Source: Marinicellulosiphila megalodicopiae
GTDB lineage: Bacteria; Pseudomonadota; Gammaproteobacteria; Pseudomonadales; Natronospirillaceae
Direction of reading: 5' to 3'
NCBI RefSeq assembly: GCF_045862395.1
Contig: NZ_AP023087.1
Span: 1 to 64,000 of the forward strand
Length of the DNA: 64,000 nucleotides
Under the pieces are notes generated by a model, which had not been told where the DNA came from, did not search any database, and saw only the letters and a program-made list of their open reading frames with translations. A program made the translations under genes and the position numbers. Each line of letters starts with the position of its first letter. Positions within the stretch are counted from its first letter, which is position 1. Of this stretch, positions 28,401-35,899 are shown piece by piece.

Positions 28401-28569
28401 CCAAGAAGTGGTTGAAAAAACAAATGAAGTAAGAGTAAGTAAATTAGAAAAATCATTAGATGCACAGTTTGAACAATGTGACGATAAAGAAAAACAATGC
28501 AAAAAAGAAAAAGCAGTTAAAACCTTTTTAGGTCGATTATTAATTGGCGGGGAGTTACCAAACCAATGA
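22387..28569 (+). CDS. Filamentous-haemagglutinin-like exoprotein TpsA, copy 1
   Basis: This 2,060-residue secreted adhesin-like protein has a signal peptide (cut near AFA-APEH), the TPS secretion domain (about 30-290) with SANITQNANLTTITQ, a modified NPNGI motif NQQGF at 107-111, and a long Asn/Asp/Ser-rich beta-helix passenger. From about residue 920 onward the passenger consists of about five degenerate 115-residue repeats (key words DSNLTL, GxGxLxxxLD, ITAG, DSV) and two copies of a 75-residue module (NPSGAVNLDD..., NNNTADLNVGS). The only cysteines I find are Cys2031 and Cys2038 near the C terminus. Residues 1-615 are nearly identical to copy 2. Partner: the upstream TpsB. Confidence 0.9.
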   Translation: MKRNFNFIRVKVILLLWLAASLAFAAPEHGEVIEGSANITQNANLTTITQHSDQALIEWQTFDIEQAETVEFVQPDSQSLIINNIVGGDTSYIMGELTANGQVVLINQQGFVFTGGSFIQADSLTIAAADLLKDESGNWLLQSTSDHAQILNAGKIEVQNGHLLLMANQIINTGDMINHFGDITAIADQGGFYGLDPTGLTYLALPNEMTNNQATLIDQSGNMHAENGSIDLKVISRNDALDAMLNHQGTSTAGLMDSNEGEMIHFEADNIVIQNEVMADQINILSKYSLSTNDAKIGFKSSRIELNADSIHIKNSQINAANTHKPGSIKIGGMHLSSDKQASKVIIDRHSILDVSAQNQGNGGDAVVWSKQGTHFTGKIYATGGSQSGDGGFVEISAKQNLHFDGHVDTRAENGNWGTLLLDPDIIIITDGSGGADDAQISGDGATLANEDAMSTYTISEQALEAASATSNISLYATHSIIINDLSDDTLSLAQTGTVTLNVNNSDNTKDNGSAYITMLDKNDTIELTGSGDLEIQASGRTTNLGEVSVDIGNINKLSTGNILITADQIDDGADDNVGRMIISTGDIDVASGGIVFRSDNNDSNVGSQSVDVTVGDLTVTAAVQIHLNSHDAINLSTQTFTSTLNAGDALQPLLTSGTSEARYTMNGNFTSSGGNLNLNTDYLILGSDVLLDAGSGSLNLSGISTSLDGQNNNFTINTAASTSLLIDWADVTNVNELHLYGQVDYSFGNTFVGGALNFNQTNYDKLALSSSTIKLETTENFTSTNLDSNNTNLIVLFDTDQTGDLISVTDFDSNNGDITFNINENTTLTNINITNGDLTLSNIDNTKSVGVGSSLGAHDLIFDNATINSWAAQNVVMQNASQYTFNNVTHTSNFVIGDGTQAVSFQSLGNTVNGLDVNASQVNIFGQVTTTSNDLNLISTGGLSLNDDLTSADDILLSVSTFVGLGSQSTFTAVNNIDTQNAGIYGSDDLVFIGGSSMDLGVVSIGTANLTINLDQNAGYINNKVHLRNGITAGAVIIESHGMSATTPDDYFIANSTITANSLSVTNFESLELRGDLIIIGDIEFDAFDFSFDGDIQASELSISSLDPVIADRNNIQIISDSIITVDDLIINTGIQSSNDLEINIQNPTADVTLENIEVTGADLTIAVDNFGLTLDQVGATNINLSNNNTGDLFLNSITDGSQISITNFNNIDILEALNLAGLDMTFNNVLSLQNDITLASDFIINSGQVEVDADSSITANNIELINVVSNNDSNLILNATGDVSASMINLGTGNIEVHLDKDALSVSNFDMNGAITAGSILIDSHSVTSGTVNDSVLFAGAISANQITVNDILNIDLQNDLIVSGDIALNNSAVSISNNTIIDGASVIVGDITSVNDSSVQINSLGDIILSNVNIGAGDLTIDLDPNALIESTLHLQGSVDANSLLIEAQNLNALANNDHLIIDGNIQVNDLSVTGFTDIDIGADITSVTNLDLLDANLIITEDVILTSEIMELSNITTSNDSNLTLIVDKDLDLNNVNLDLGNLNVNIDNTGTRASTVNLDGQIDANIVSFVAHENSMNVPTDIFNQNSNINANDLSITQFGSLNLKADMNVANDALYSSEQINIINNIQIDASNLTMDNLVSSNNSNITLNINEVLTLEEVSIGTGNVIINIDSNAESIGHANLNGAITAGDITISAQDQITSTLNDSVIISGQIDANNLTLNDFANTIMNGEINLNGNLDIDTLSSQLGANITANEFIHTSQDSSEITISNDVVINVNDFSKDSLITGNSDLTLNILNPSGAVNLDDIILINGDLTLQIQNTSDVSVENIGADNIEINNNNTADLNVGSVVDQSQLDIDGFNNVTFTDDLILAAIDVDAINDIIQSDGSKVEVNDGILNWNAGDDIYITQIVSNNSDADTVNIDAGNSLVDVNDTQIDFIVENSEVLNITVSGGVPSNLDDFVIEYTEAVIPEISIPDIDIIQDLVEGVLTQPNKDIDESQEVVEKTNEVRVSKLEKSLDAQFEQCDDKEKQCKKEKAVKTFLGRLLIGGELPNQ

Positions 28570-29090
28570 AACATTTTGTCGTTATTTTAAGTGTATTATT
28601 TTCGTTACAGTATGCCCAAGCAGTTGCTCCTGTGGATGAACGAATGAAAGCGATGTTTATCTATAATTTTTCAAATTTTGTACAATGGCCAGATTCTGCC
28701 TTTACAAGTAAAAATGCGAATTTAAAAATATGCCTTTACGGGAATGTGCCTTTTTCTGGAGACATGATATTTTTTGAAGGTGTACCTGTAAGGGATCGAA
28801 AGTTACAATTTATCATTACTGATGAACGTAAAGATATTGAATCAGGATGTCATATTTTATATGTGGGCATTGATCAAGCAAAAAACTTAAATTCGTTTTT
28901 CAAAAATTTAAATCACAATTTTGTTTTAAGTGTGGGTAATGTTGACGAATTCGTTCAACAAGGTGGAATTTTAAATATTTTACGTACAAGTGATCAAAGA
29001 AAGTTCGAAATTAATTTACAAAAAGCGCAAAAAAACGGATTAAGCATGAGCTCTGATTTGTTAGAACTTGCTAGAATTATTAATCAATAA
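28566..29090 (+). CDS. YfiR-like periplasmic protein (DUF4154), copy 1
   Basis: The 174-residue product has a signal peptide (about 1-20, QYAQA-VAP) and the YfiR/DUF4154 fold: AMFIYNFSNFVQWPDSAF at the start, KICLYGNVPF, a second conserved Cys in SGCHILYVG, VLSVGNVDEFVQQGGILNI, and the C-terminal KFEINLQKAQKNGLSMSSDLLELARII. In P. aeruginosa YfiR is a periplasmic repressor of the cyclase YfiN, redox-sensitive through conserved cysteines. Here the start overlaps the tpsA stop (ATGA), so synthesis is coupled to the adhesin. A YfiN-like cyclase gene lies at the left end of the locus. Confidence 0.88.
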   Translation: MKHFVVILSVLFSLQYAQAVAPVDERMKAMFIYNFSNFVQWPDSAFTSKNANLKICLYGNVPFSGDMIFFEGVPVRDRKLQFIITDERKDIESGCHILYVGIDQAKNLNSFFKNLNHNFVLSVGNVDEFVQQGGILNILRTSDQRKFEINLQKAQKNGLSMSSDLLELARIINQ

Positions 29091-29128
29091 ATAATTATTC
29101 AACTATAAAATAATTATTCAACTATAAA
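29091..29128 (+). repeat. 19-base tandem repeat (two copies)
   Basis: ATAATTATTCAACTATAAA is repeated exactly at 29091-29109 and 29110-29128, directly after the first yfiR stop codon. It is a short recent duplication without evident function. Confidence 0.8.
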
Positions 29129-29268
29129 ATAAATTTAAAATTACTAAAAATATATAAATCAAAAACAAATTTAAAGACAAGGATGTCTTATTCTAATCAA
29201 GCAATAAACCTTACTATATTTTTAATACATAAGGTTACATATCTTAGCGTCAAGTTTTTTTCAATCCC
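29129..29268. other. AT-rich spacer between TPS operons
   Basis: This is a non-coding spacer of 140 bases. It holds a small stem AAGACA/TGTCTT (29174-29189) followed by ATTCT, possibly a weak terminator of the first operon, and an inverted pair AACCTTA/TAAGGTT (29207-29213, 29230-29236). Unlike the DNA after 29268 it has no counterpart upstream of the first operon, so the second operon has a private promoter region here. Confidence 0.4.
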
Positions 29269-29337
29269 CTACAATTAAGAGAAGCTTCTAAAATAGTGAA
29301 GCAAATAAATAGTGAAGCAAATTTTATGTAGCTCTCA

Positions 29338-29370
29338 AACTTATTAAATCCTCAGCGGGTTTATTAAGTT
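29338..29370 (+). promoter_or_regulatory. Conserved hairpin in the second TPS leader
   Basis: It is identical to the hairpin at 20805-20837, with the same distance to the TTG start of tpsB copy 2. Confidence 0.45.
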
Positions 29371-29403
29371 GAGCTGATCTTTCATTGAACTTAGAGTGAT
29401 CAT

Positions 29404-30936
29404 TTGCAAAAACATACTGTTAACCCTAAATTTTTGAAACCACTTTATTGCGCGAAACGTCTAAGCCGTTGGTTGGTTTTGTGTCTATTACTGACCAGTA
29501 CTCAGCTTTTTGCGGTTCAGGTGGTTGGGTTTAAAGCGTACCCAGAGTTTGGCATTACCAAAGAAATGTTGCAGGCGCGATTAAAGGCGGCGGTCAGTCA
29601 ACAACCGATCGTCTTAGCGGACGTGGCTCGTGATTTGACGTTGTTTTACCGAGACCAGGGTTTGAGTTTTCATCAAGTGATGGTGGTGCAAGGTAATCTT
29701 GTGTTGGTTGAGGGGCTTTTGACTAATGTTGTCGTGCCCAATTTGTTGTGGAGCGATTTAATTAATGATGCCCTTGCGGATTTAAAAGGCAAGGTGGTGT
29801 TTGAGCCTCGTATGCGCAATACGTTATTAAAGTTTAATCACTGGCCTGGCATTGAGTTGTTTTCTTTTTATTCCGTAGCTGACAGTAATGGCGGGGTTAA
29901 TTTAAACGTGATTGTGAAGGCATCCAAAACGATAAATCTGCAAACCAGTGTGGATAATTTTGGTGCCGAGTCATTAGGCAAACATCGGTTACTGTTTAAC
30001 GCCAATGTTTATAACGTGCTGGTAAGGCCTAGCCAATTGGGCATTAGTGGGCACGTCAGTAATGCGTCGAATAATTATTCACTGAACATGAATTTACTTA
30101 AATACCAAAAGTTTGATCAACTGTGGAAAGTTAACCTCAGCGCCCAGCGGTTGTCTTTGGATAACACTGGGCAAATTTTGGATTTAGAAGGCTCGAATCT
30201 TTCTGCCAAAGTCGCCGCCCAGTGGAACTTACAACCCAGTGCCTTAAAAAGTAACTCTAGACAGCTGTGGTTTCGCTACAGCCAAAGTGAATTGAGCAGC
30301 ATTTATAACATCACCAGTTTAAATAAATCCAGTGATTATCTGCAATTTGGAGCGAGTTATTCGGCCAGTTTTTTATCGCCCAATAACAAAAGCCAAGTGA
30401 ATGCCGACACCCAGTGGATTGCAGGTTACACCTTAAAGCAAGACACGTCAGAGCCAAATGCACTGTGGTCGGGCAAGGTAAAAATGAACAGCACTTGGCG
30501 ACACACTTTAACGAAAGGGTTGTATCGCAACCAAGATGTGGCTTTGGGTTTTAGCGGACAATTGGGGAACCCAAATATGCACAGTTCCGAGCGATTTTCA
30601 TTAACTGGACAGGGTGGTTTGACTCAATTTGAGCCCTCAAAAGGCAGTACCGAGCAAGCGTTGTTGTTGGACGCTAAGCTGTTTGCGCTTCAAGGTAATG
30701 TCAACGCACTGACTTATAATTTAGTTTTCAAAGCCCAAGCAGGATTAGGCTACAGCAAACCCACCGACGATGCCGAACTGATCATTAAACTGTCAGGCGC
30801 ATCGGTGCAATCTAATGTGAGCTTTAAGGATGTTTCATTACAAGCCAGTTATGAACAACCCATCGTCGTGCCAGATGACGGATGGGATCAATCCGGACAA
30901 GTGTTATTTAGGGTGAGCTATGAAACGCAATTTTAA
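29404..30936 (+). CDS. Two-partner secretion transporter TpsB, copy 2
   Basis: The product is 510 residues and identical to copy 1 except Ala202Val. The same features apply: TTG start, signal peptide, two POTRA-like segments, TSVDNFG barrel entry, C-terminal Phe. A few silent differences (for example at codons for Arg, Lys, Asp and Ala in the second half) show that the two copies are not assembly duplicates. It overlaps tpsA copy 2 by 17 bases. Because the transporters are interchangeable in sequence, either could export either TpsA. Confidence 0.88.
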   Translation: MQKHTVNPKFLKPLYCAKRLSRWLVLCLLLTSTQLFAVQVVGFKAYPEFGITKEMLQARLKAAVSQQPIVLADVARDLTLFYRDQGLSFHQVMVVQGNLVLVEGLLTNVVVPNLLWSDLINDALADLKGKVVFEPRMRNTLLKFNHWPGIELFSFYSVADSNGGVNLNVIVKASKTINLQTSVDNFGAESLGKHRLLFNANVYNVLVRPSQLGISGHVSNASNNYSLNMNLLKYQKFDQLWKVNLSAQRLSLDNTGQILDLEGSNLSAKVAAQWNLQPSALKSNSRQLWFRYSQSELSSIYNITSLNKSSDYLQFGASYSASFLSPNNKSQVNADTQWIAGYTLKQDTSEPNALWSGKVKMNSTWRHTLTKGLYRNQDVALGFSGQLGNPNMHSSERFSLTGQGGLTQFEPSKGSTEQALLLDAKLFALQGNVNALTYNLVFKAQAGLGYSKPTDDAELIIKLSGASVQSNVSFKDVSLQASYEQPIVVPDDGWDQSGQVLFRVSYETQF

Positions 30937-33900
30937 TTTTATCAGGGTAAAAGTGATTCTGTTGCTGTGGTTGGCCGCATCACTTGCTTTTGCAGCGCCT
31001 GAACATGGCGAAGTGATCGAAGGCAGCGCGAATATTACTCAAAATGCCAATCTCACCACCATCACCCAGCACTCAGACCAGGCGCTCATTGAATGGCAAA
31101 CCTTTGATATTGAACAGGCAGAAACCGTTGAATTTGTGCAGCCTGACAGTCAGTCATTAATTATCAACAATATTGTCGGCGGCGACACCAGTTATATTAT
31201 GGGTGAGCTTACTGCAAACGGCCAAGTGGTATTGATTAATCAACAGGGGTTTGTGTTCACCGGTGGCAGTTTTATTCAAGCCGATTCCCTAACGATTGCC
31301 GCGGCAGATTTACTCAAAGACGAGTCCGGAAATTGGCTGCTTCAGTCCACATCCGACCACGCTCAAATACTCAATGCAGGTAAAATAGAAGTGCAAAATG
31401 GCCACTTATTATTAATGGCCAATCAAATTATTAATACCGGTGACATGATTAATCACTTTGGTGACATCACCGCCATTGCCGACCAAGGTGGATTTTATGG
31501 GCTGGATCCAACAGGGTTAACCTACTTAGCCTTGCCCAATGAAATGACCAATAATCAAGCCACGTTGATTGATCAATCGGGAAATATGTACGCAGAAAAT
31601 GGCTCCATTGACTTAAAAGTGATCAGCCGAAACGACGCATTAGACGCCATGTTAAACCATCAAGGAACCAGCACAGCAGGCTTGATGGATTCCAATGAAG
31701 GAGAAATGATACATTTTGAAGCAGATAATATCGTGATTCAAAATGAAGTCATGGCGGATCAAATTGACATAATAAGTAAATACTCACTATCGACAAATGA
31801 TGCAAAAATAGGGTTTAAATCAAGTCGTATTGAATTAAATGCCGACAGCATCCACATCAAAAACAGCCAGATTAATGCCGCTAACACCCACAAACCAGGC
31901 AGCATCAAAATCGGTGGCATGCATTTAAGTAGCGACAAACAAGCAAGTAAAGTGATCATCGATCGGCATTCTATTTTAGATGTGTCAGCACAGAACCAAG
32001 GCGATGGTGGCGATGCCGTCGTATGGTCAAAACAAGGTACGCATTTTACAGGCAAAATATACGCAACCGGTGGCAGTCAATCAGGTGATGGTGGGTTCGT
32101 AGAAATTTCAGCCAAACAAAATTTACACTTTGATGGTCATGTTGACACTCGAGCAGAAAATGGAAATTGGGGCACATTACTGTTAGATCCAGATATTATC
32201 ATCATCACCGATGGATCAGGCGGGGCAGACGATGCGCAAATCAGTGGCGACGGCGCAACGCTGGCCAATGAAGATGCGATGAGCACTTACACTATTTCCG
32301 AACAAGCTTTAGAGGCGGCATCGGCGACCTCCAACATCAGCTTATACGCCACGCATTCGATCATCATCAATGACCTGTCAGATGACACACTATCATTAGC
32401 TCAAACGGGCACCGTGACCTTAAATGTAAATAACTCCGATAACACCAAAGACAATGGCTCTGCATACATCACGATGTTGGATAAAAATGACACCATAGAA
32501 TTAACGGGATCAGGGGATTTAGAGATCCAAGCCTCAGGCCGCACGACAAATCTAGGGGAAGTGAGTGTAGATATAGGAAATATCAACAAACTGAGCACGG
32601 GTAATATTTTAATCACAGCCGATCAAATTGACGATGGAGCGGATGACAACGTTGGGCGAATGATTATATCAACGGGTGATATTGATGTAGCAAGTGGCGG
32701 TATTGTTTTTAGATCAGACAATAATGACTCAAATGTAGGGTCGCAATCTGTTGATGTGACTGTTGGAAATATAACAGGAACCAGTACTTTGTATTTCCAC
32801 TTAAATAGTTTAGCTGGCATTAATTTAAGCACTGAAAACTTAACCACCACACTCACTGCTGGCGATGCAATTCAACCCTTATTAGGTTCTGGCTCAGGTG
32901 AAGCCAGATTTACAATGAATGGAAATTTTTCATCACAGGGTAGTGGAATGAACATTGTCACGGATTATTTATTGCTCGGGTCTGATGTGAATTTCAATAC
33001 AACAGGTTCAAATGCAACAAGTGGCGATATCAATCTATCTGGAGTGACAACCGAGTTTAATGGGCAAAGTAATAGCCTAACAATTGAAACAGGTAAGTTA
33101 TCAGCTGTTTTATTAGATTGGTCGAAAGTATCAAATATTAATCAACTCAAATTTCAAGGAAATATTGATTATTCAGTAGGAAATTTTGTTGCAAGTACTT
33201 TTAATTTTAATCAAAGTACATTTGATGAAATTATAGCGTCTAGTGAAGATGTGATATTTAGTACCACGGAAAATTTAACAAGTTTGAACTTAGTCACCAC
33301 AGAGGATGTCACGTTTATTTCTGATAGCGATTTAGTAGGTAATGAAATATTAACAGTCACAAATTTAAGTGCTGCCAATACAACAATCGGAATTGGGGTA
33401 GGGCCTAATACAGATTTAACTGGTCTAGATTTGGGCGCAGGTGCATTAAATTTAGTTGCTATAGATGAAACACAGTCCATTGGGTTTGGTAATGCATTAA
33501 CAACTGATATTCAATTTTCAAATTTTATGATTCAAAATTGGAATGTGGCTTCTATTACTTCAACCAATGCTGATTCATATGAATTTAGTAATCTTGATTC
33601 TGTTCTTGATTTTACTATTGGTGATGGTTCTCAATATTTAAGGCATGTTGGGGCAGCCAATTCTTTTGGTAGTTACAATGCAAATGGTAGCTCTGCAACC
33701 ATATCGGCTGATATGTTTACAACTACGGGTGATTTTAATCTTGAATCAATCTCAAATATACAAATTGTAAATGGCATTACCTCCGCAGGCAGTTTAAAAA
33801 TTAACTCAGATGAAAATATCATTATTGGTGGTGATATCGTGCTTACTGCCGAAGAAGACGTACAAACAAGTTATATATGGTCAACAGATACAACCGATTT

Positions 33901-35899
33901 AATAATTAATGCAGGTGCAGGGAATGGAGTTGAAGATTCAATAATTGGCGGTATGGGAATTGGCTCAGGGAATTTAACTATTAATTTTGATGAAAACTCA
34001 ACGGGTGAAAACAATCTTGTATTTAATTGGAATGTGGTAGCCAATAACATTGTTATTAATACAAATGGTCTGTCGGCAGATCCTGCAGACGATAAGTTTA
34101 CAATTAAACAAACAATCACAGCAAACAGCATAATCGTGAATGATTTTTCTGAGGTTCAAATAAGAAATGATTTAACTATTTTAGAAGCTTTAGATTTTTC
34201 TATAATGGATGTCACTATTTTTTCTGATTCACAAATTCAAGCACAAAGTATTAATTTAGGCGATGTTAACTCAACAACAGATGCAAATTTAACACTGATT
34301 TCTAATGAAGCATTTTCGATTAATAATATTGATTTAGGTGAGGGTGATTTAACTGTTGAATTGGATTCTGATGGAGCATCTGGAGTAACTAATAATTTTA
34401 TTACTGGTCAAATTGATGTGGGAGATCTGAATGTTACTGCACATTCAAGTTCGGCATTATTAAGCGATGATTTGATAAGTTTTGACGGATTAGTAAATGT
34501 AAGCAGTTTAAATATAGACGGATTTGATGATGCAAATTTTGAATTAGATATCACAGCCATAAATGATATTGATTTTAACGAAACAGCTTTACGTTTAACC
34601 AACGATATAAATATTAATGCAAAGCAATTAATAATGGGGTTGATTGAAACAGCAAATAATTCTAGCGTCACATTTAACGTCGCTGATAGTTTAAGTTTAG
34701 ATAATATTGATTTAGAAAATGGAGATTTAATCGTCAATTTAGATGAAAATTCTGAAACAGTAGGGGTTGTAATATTAAATGGTGACGTGATTGCAAATAG
34801 TATTTTAATTGAGAGTCATTCAATAATAGGGAGTACACCTGATGATAGTTTAACAATAAATGGAGGTGTTACCGTGCAAAGTATTATTATCGACGGATTT
34901 TCAAATACAGCGATTAATAATGCAATTAATGTCGTTGATGTATTATCAATAACAGGGTTAGTCACCGAAATTGGCTCAAATATAACCGCTGATAATTTTA
35001 CGAATGTCAGTCATAATAACAGCGCAATCCAAATCACAGAAGATTCCATTTTGAATATAAACACACTTAATGTTGATTCAGAAATTCAAGGTAGTTCAGA
35101 TTTGACCCTTAATATGTTAAATCCATCTGGAGCTGTTAACATTGAAAATATTATTTTAACCAACAGTGAATTAAATATTTTGATTAACAACACGTCAACT
35201 GTGAGTGTAAATAATCTTGGGGCTGAGAATATTATTGTTTCAAATAATAATACGGCAGATTTATCAGTAGGGTCCATTGTGGATGACAGTCAATTAAATA
35301 TTAATGGATTTAATAATGTGTTTTTTACAGAAAATATCATCGTTGCGTCTATTGATGTTGAAGCAATAAATAATATTACACAAACTGATGATACGAAAAT
35401 CGAAGTAAATAATGGTGAATTAAATTGGGTAGCCGGTGATGATGTTTTTATCACACAAGTTGAATCAATAAATATTAACGCCGATTCAGTGAATATAACG
35501 GCAGGCAATGACATTATTGATAGCAATGATACGCAAATCGATTTTATTATTAATAATGAAAATGTATTGAATTTAATCGCAATAGGATCAGTTGATGAAT
35601 TTGAAATAGACTACACTGAAGTGGTGCCACCGATTGTGGTTGTTCCTGTGATTGAAGGAACAGTAATTGAACAAATCCAAGAGCTTGCTGAAGATGCATT
35701 ATCTCAACCAGATAAAGATGCCAATCAAACGGAAGAAATGGTTGAAAAAACAAATGAAGTGAGAGTAGCTAAAATAGAAAAATCGCTAGATGCGCAATTC
35801 GATCAATGCGATGAGCAAGATGAAAATTGTAAAAAAGAAAAAGCAGTGAAAACCTTTTTAGGTCGATTATTAATAGGTGGAGAATTACCAAGTCAATGA
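30920..35899 (+). CDS. Filamentous-haemagglutinin-like exoprotein TpsA, copy 2
   Basis: The 1,659-residue product has the same signal peptide and secretion domain as copy 1 (residues 1-615 nearly identical; small changes include His-to-Tyr at NMHAEN, Asn-Ile-Leu to Asp-Ile-Ile, Asn-to-Asp at QGNGG). The passenger is diverged and shorter: about three of the 115-residue repeats instead of five and one copy of the NPSGAV module instead of two, which accounts for roughly the 401-residue difference. Only two cysteines are found, Cys1630 and Cys1637, in the conserved tail (QCDEQDENC, then KTFLGRLLIGGELP). The tail is shared with copy 1 although the passenger is not. Confidence 0.9.
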   Translation: MKRNFNFIRVKVILLLWLAASLAFAAPEHGEVIEGSANITQNANLTTITQHSDQALIEWQTFDIEQAETVEFVQPDSQSLIINNIVGGDTSYIMGELTANGQVVLINQQGFVFTGGSFIQADSLTIAAADLLKDESGNWLLQSTSDHAQILNAGKIEVQNGHLLLMANQIINTGDMINHFGDITAIADQGGFYGLDPTGLTYLALPNEMTNNQATLIDQSGNMYAENGSIDLKVISRNDALDAMLNHQGTSTAGLMDSNEGEMIHFEADNIVIQNEVMADQIDIISKYSLSTNDAKIGFKSSRIELNADSIHIKNSQINAANTHKPGSIKIGGMHLSSDKQASKVIIDRHSILDVSAQNQGDGGDAVVWSKQGTHFTGKIYATGGSQSGDGGFVEISAKQNLHFDGHVDTRAENGNWGTLLLDPDIIIITDGSGGADDAQISGDGATLANEDAMSTYTISEQALEAASATSNISLYATHSIIINDLSDDTLSLAQTGTVTLNVNNSDNTKDNGSAYITMLDKNDTIELTGSGDLEIQASGRTTNLGEVSVDIGNINKLSTGNILITADQIDDGADDNVGRMIISTGDIDVASGGIVFRSDNNDSNVGSQSVDVTVGNITGTSTLYFHLNSLAGINLSTENLTTTLTAGDAIQPLLGSGSGEARFTMNGNFSSQGSGMNIVTDYLLLGSDVNFNTTGSNATSGDINLSGVTTEFNGQSNSLTIETGKLSAVLLDWSKVSNINQLKFQGNIDYSVGNFVASTFNFNQSTFDEIIASSEDVIFSTTENLTSLNLVTTEDVTFISDSDLVGNEILTVTNLSAANTTIGIGVGPNTDLTGLDLGAGALNLVAIDETQSIGFGNALTTDIQFSNFMIQNWNVASITSTNADSYEFSNLDSVLDFTIGDGSQYLRHVGAANSFGSYNANGSSATISADMFTTTGDFNLESISNIQIVNGITSAGSLKINSDENIIIGGDIVLTAEEDVQTSYIWSTDTTDLIINAGAGNGVEDSIIGGMGIGSGNLTINFDENSTGENNLVFNWNVVANNIVINTNGLSADPADDKFTIKQTITANSIIVNDFSEVQIRNDLTILEALDFSIMDVTIFSDSQIQAQSINLGDVNSTTDANLTLISNEAFSINNIDLGEGDLTVELDSDGASGVTNNFITGQIDVGDLNVTAHSSSALLSDDLISFDGLVNVSSLNIDGFDDANFELDITAINDIDFNETALRLTNDININAKQLIMGLIETANNSSVTFNVADSLSLDNIDLENGDLIVNLDENSETVGVVILNGDVIANSILIESHSIIGSTPDDSLTINGGVTVQSIIIDGFSNTAINNAINVVDVLSITGLVTEIGSNITADNFTNVSHNNSAIQITEDSILNINTLNVDSEIQGSSDLTLNMLNPSGAVNIENIILTNSELNILINNTSTVSVNNLGAENIIVSNNNTADLSVGSIVDDSQLNINGFNNVFFTENIIVASIDVEAINNITQTDDTKIEVNNGELNWVAGDDVFITQVESININADSVNITAGNDIIDSNDTQIDFIINNENVLNLIAIGSVDEFEIDYTEVVPPIVVVPVIEGTVIEQIQELAEDALSQPDKDANQTEEMVEKTNEVRVAKIEKSLDAQFDQCDEQDENCKKEKAVKTFLGRLLIGGELPSQ

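Larger units (their letters stand above)
29269..32768 (+). repeat. Long direct repeat, copy 2
   Basis: This is the counterpart of 20728-24235. It contains the leader, all of tpsB copy 2 and the first about 615 codons of tpsA copy 2. After 32768 similarity falls abruptly to that of distant paralogues. Confidence 0.93.

Noticed and set aside
25300..35000. Possible CRISPR-like or tandem nucleotide repeats in the tpsA passengers
   Set aside because: Units are about 345 bases, degenerate at the DNA level and in frame; they are protein repeats.
23226..35753. Antisense open frames in both tpsA genes
   Set aside because: They are in the low-complexity passenger or the secretion domain; they are frame shadows and low-complexity, with no family likeness.
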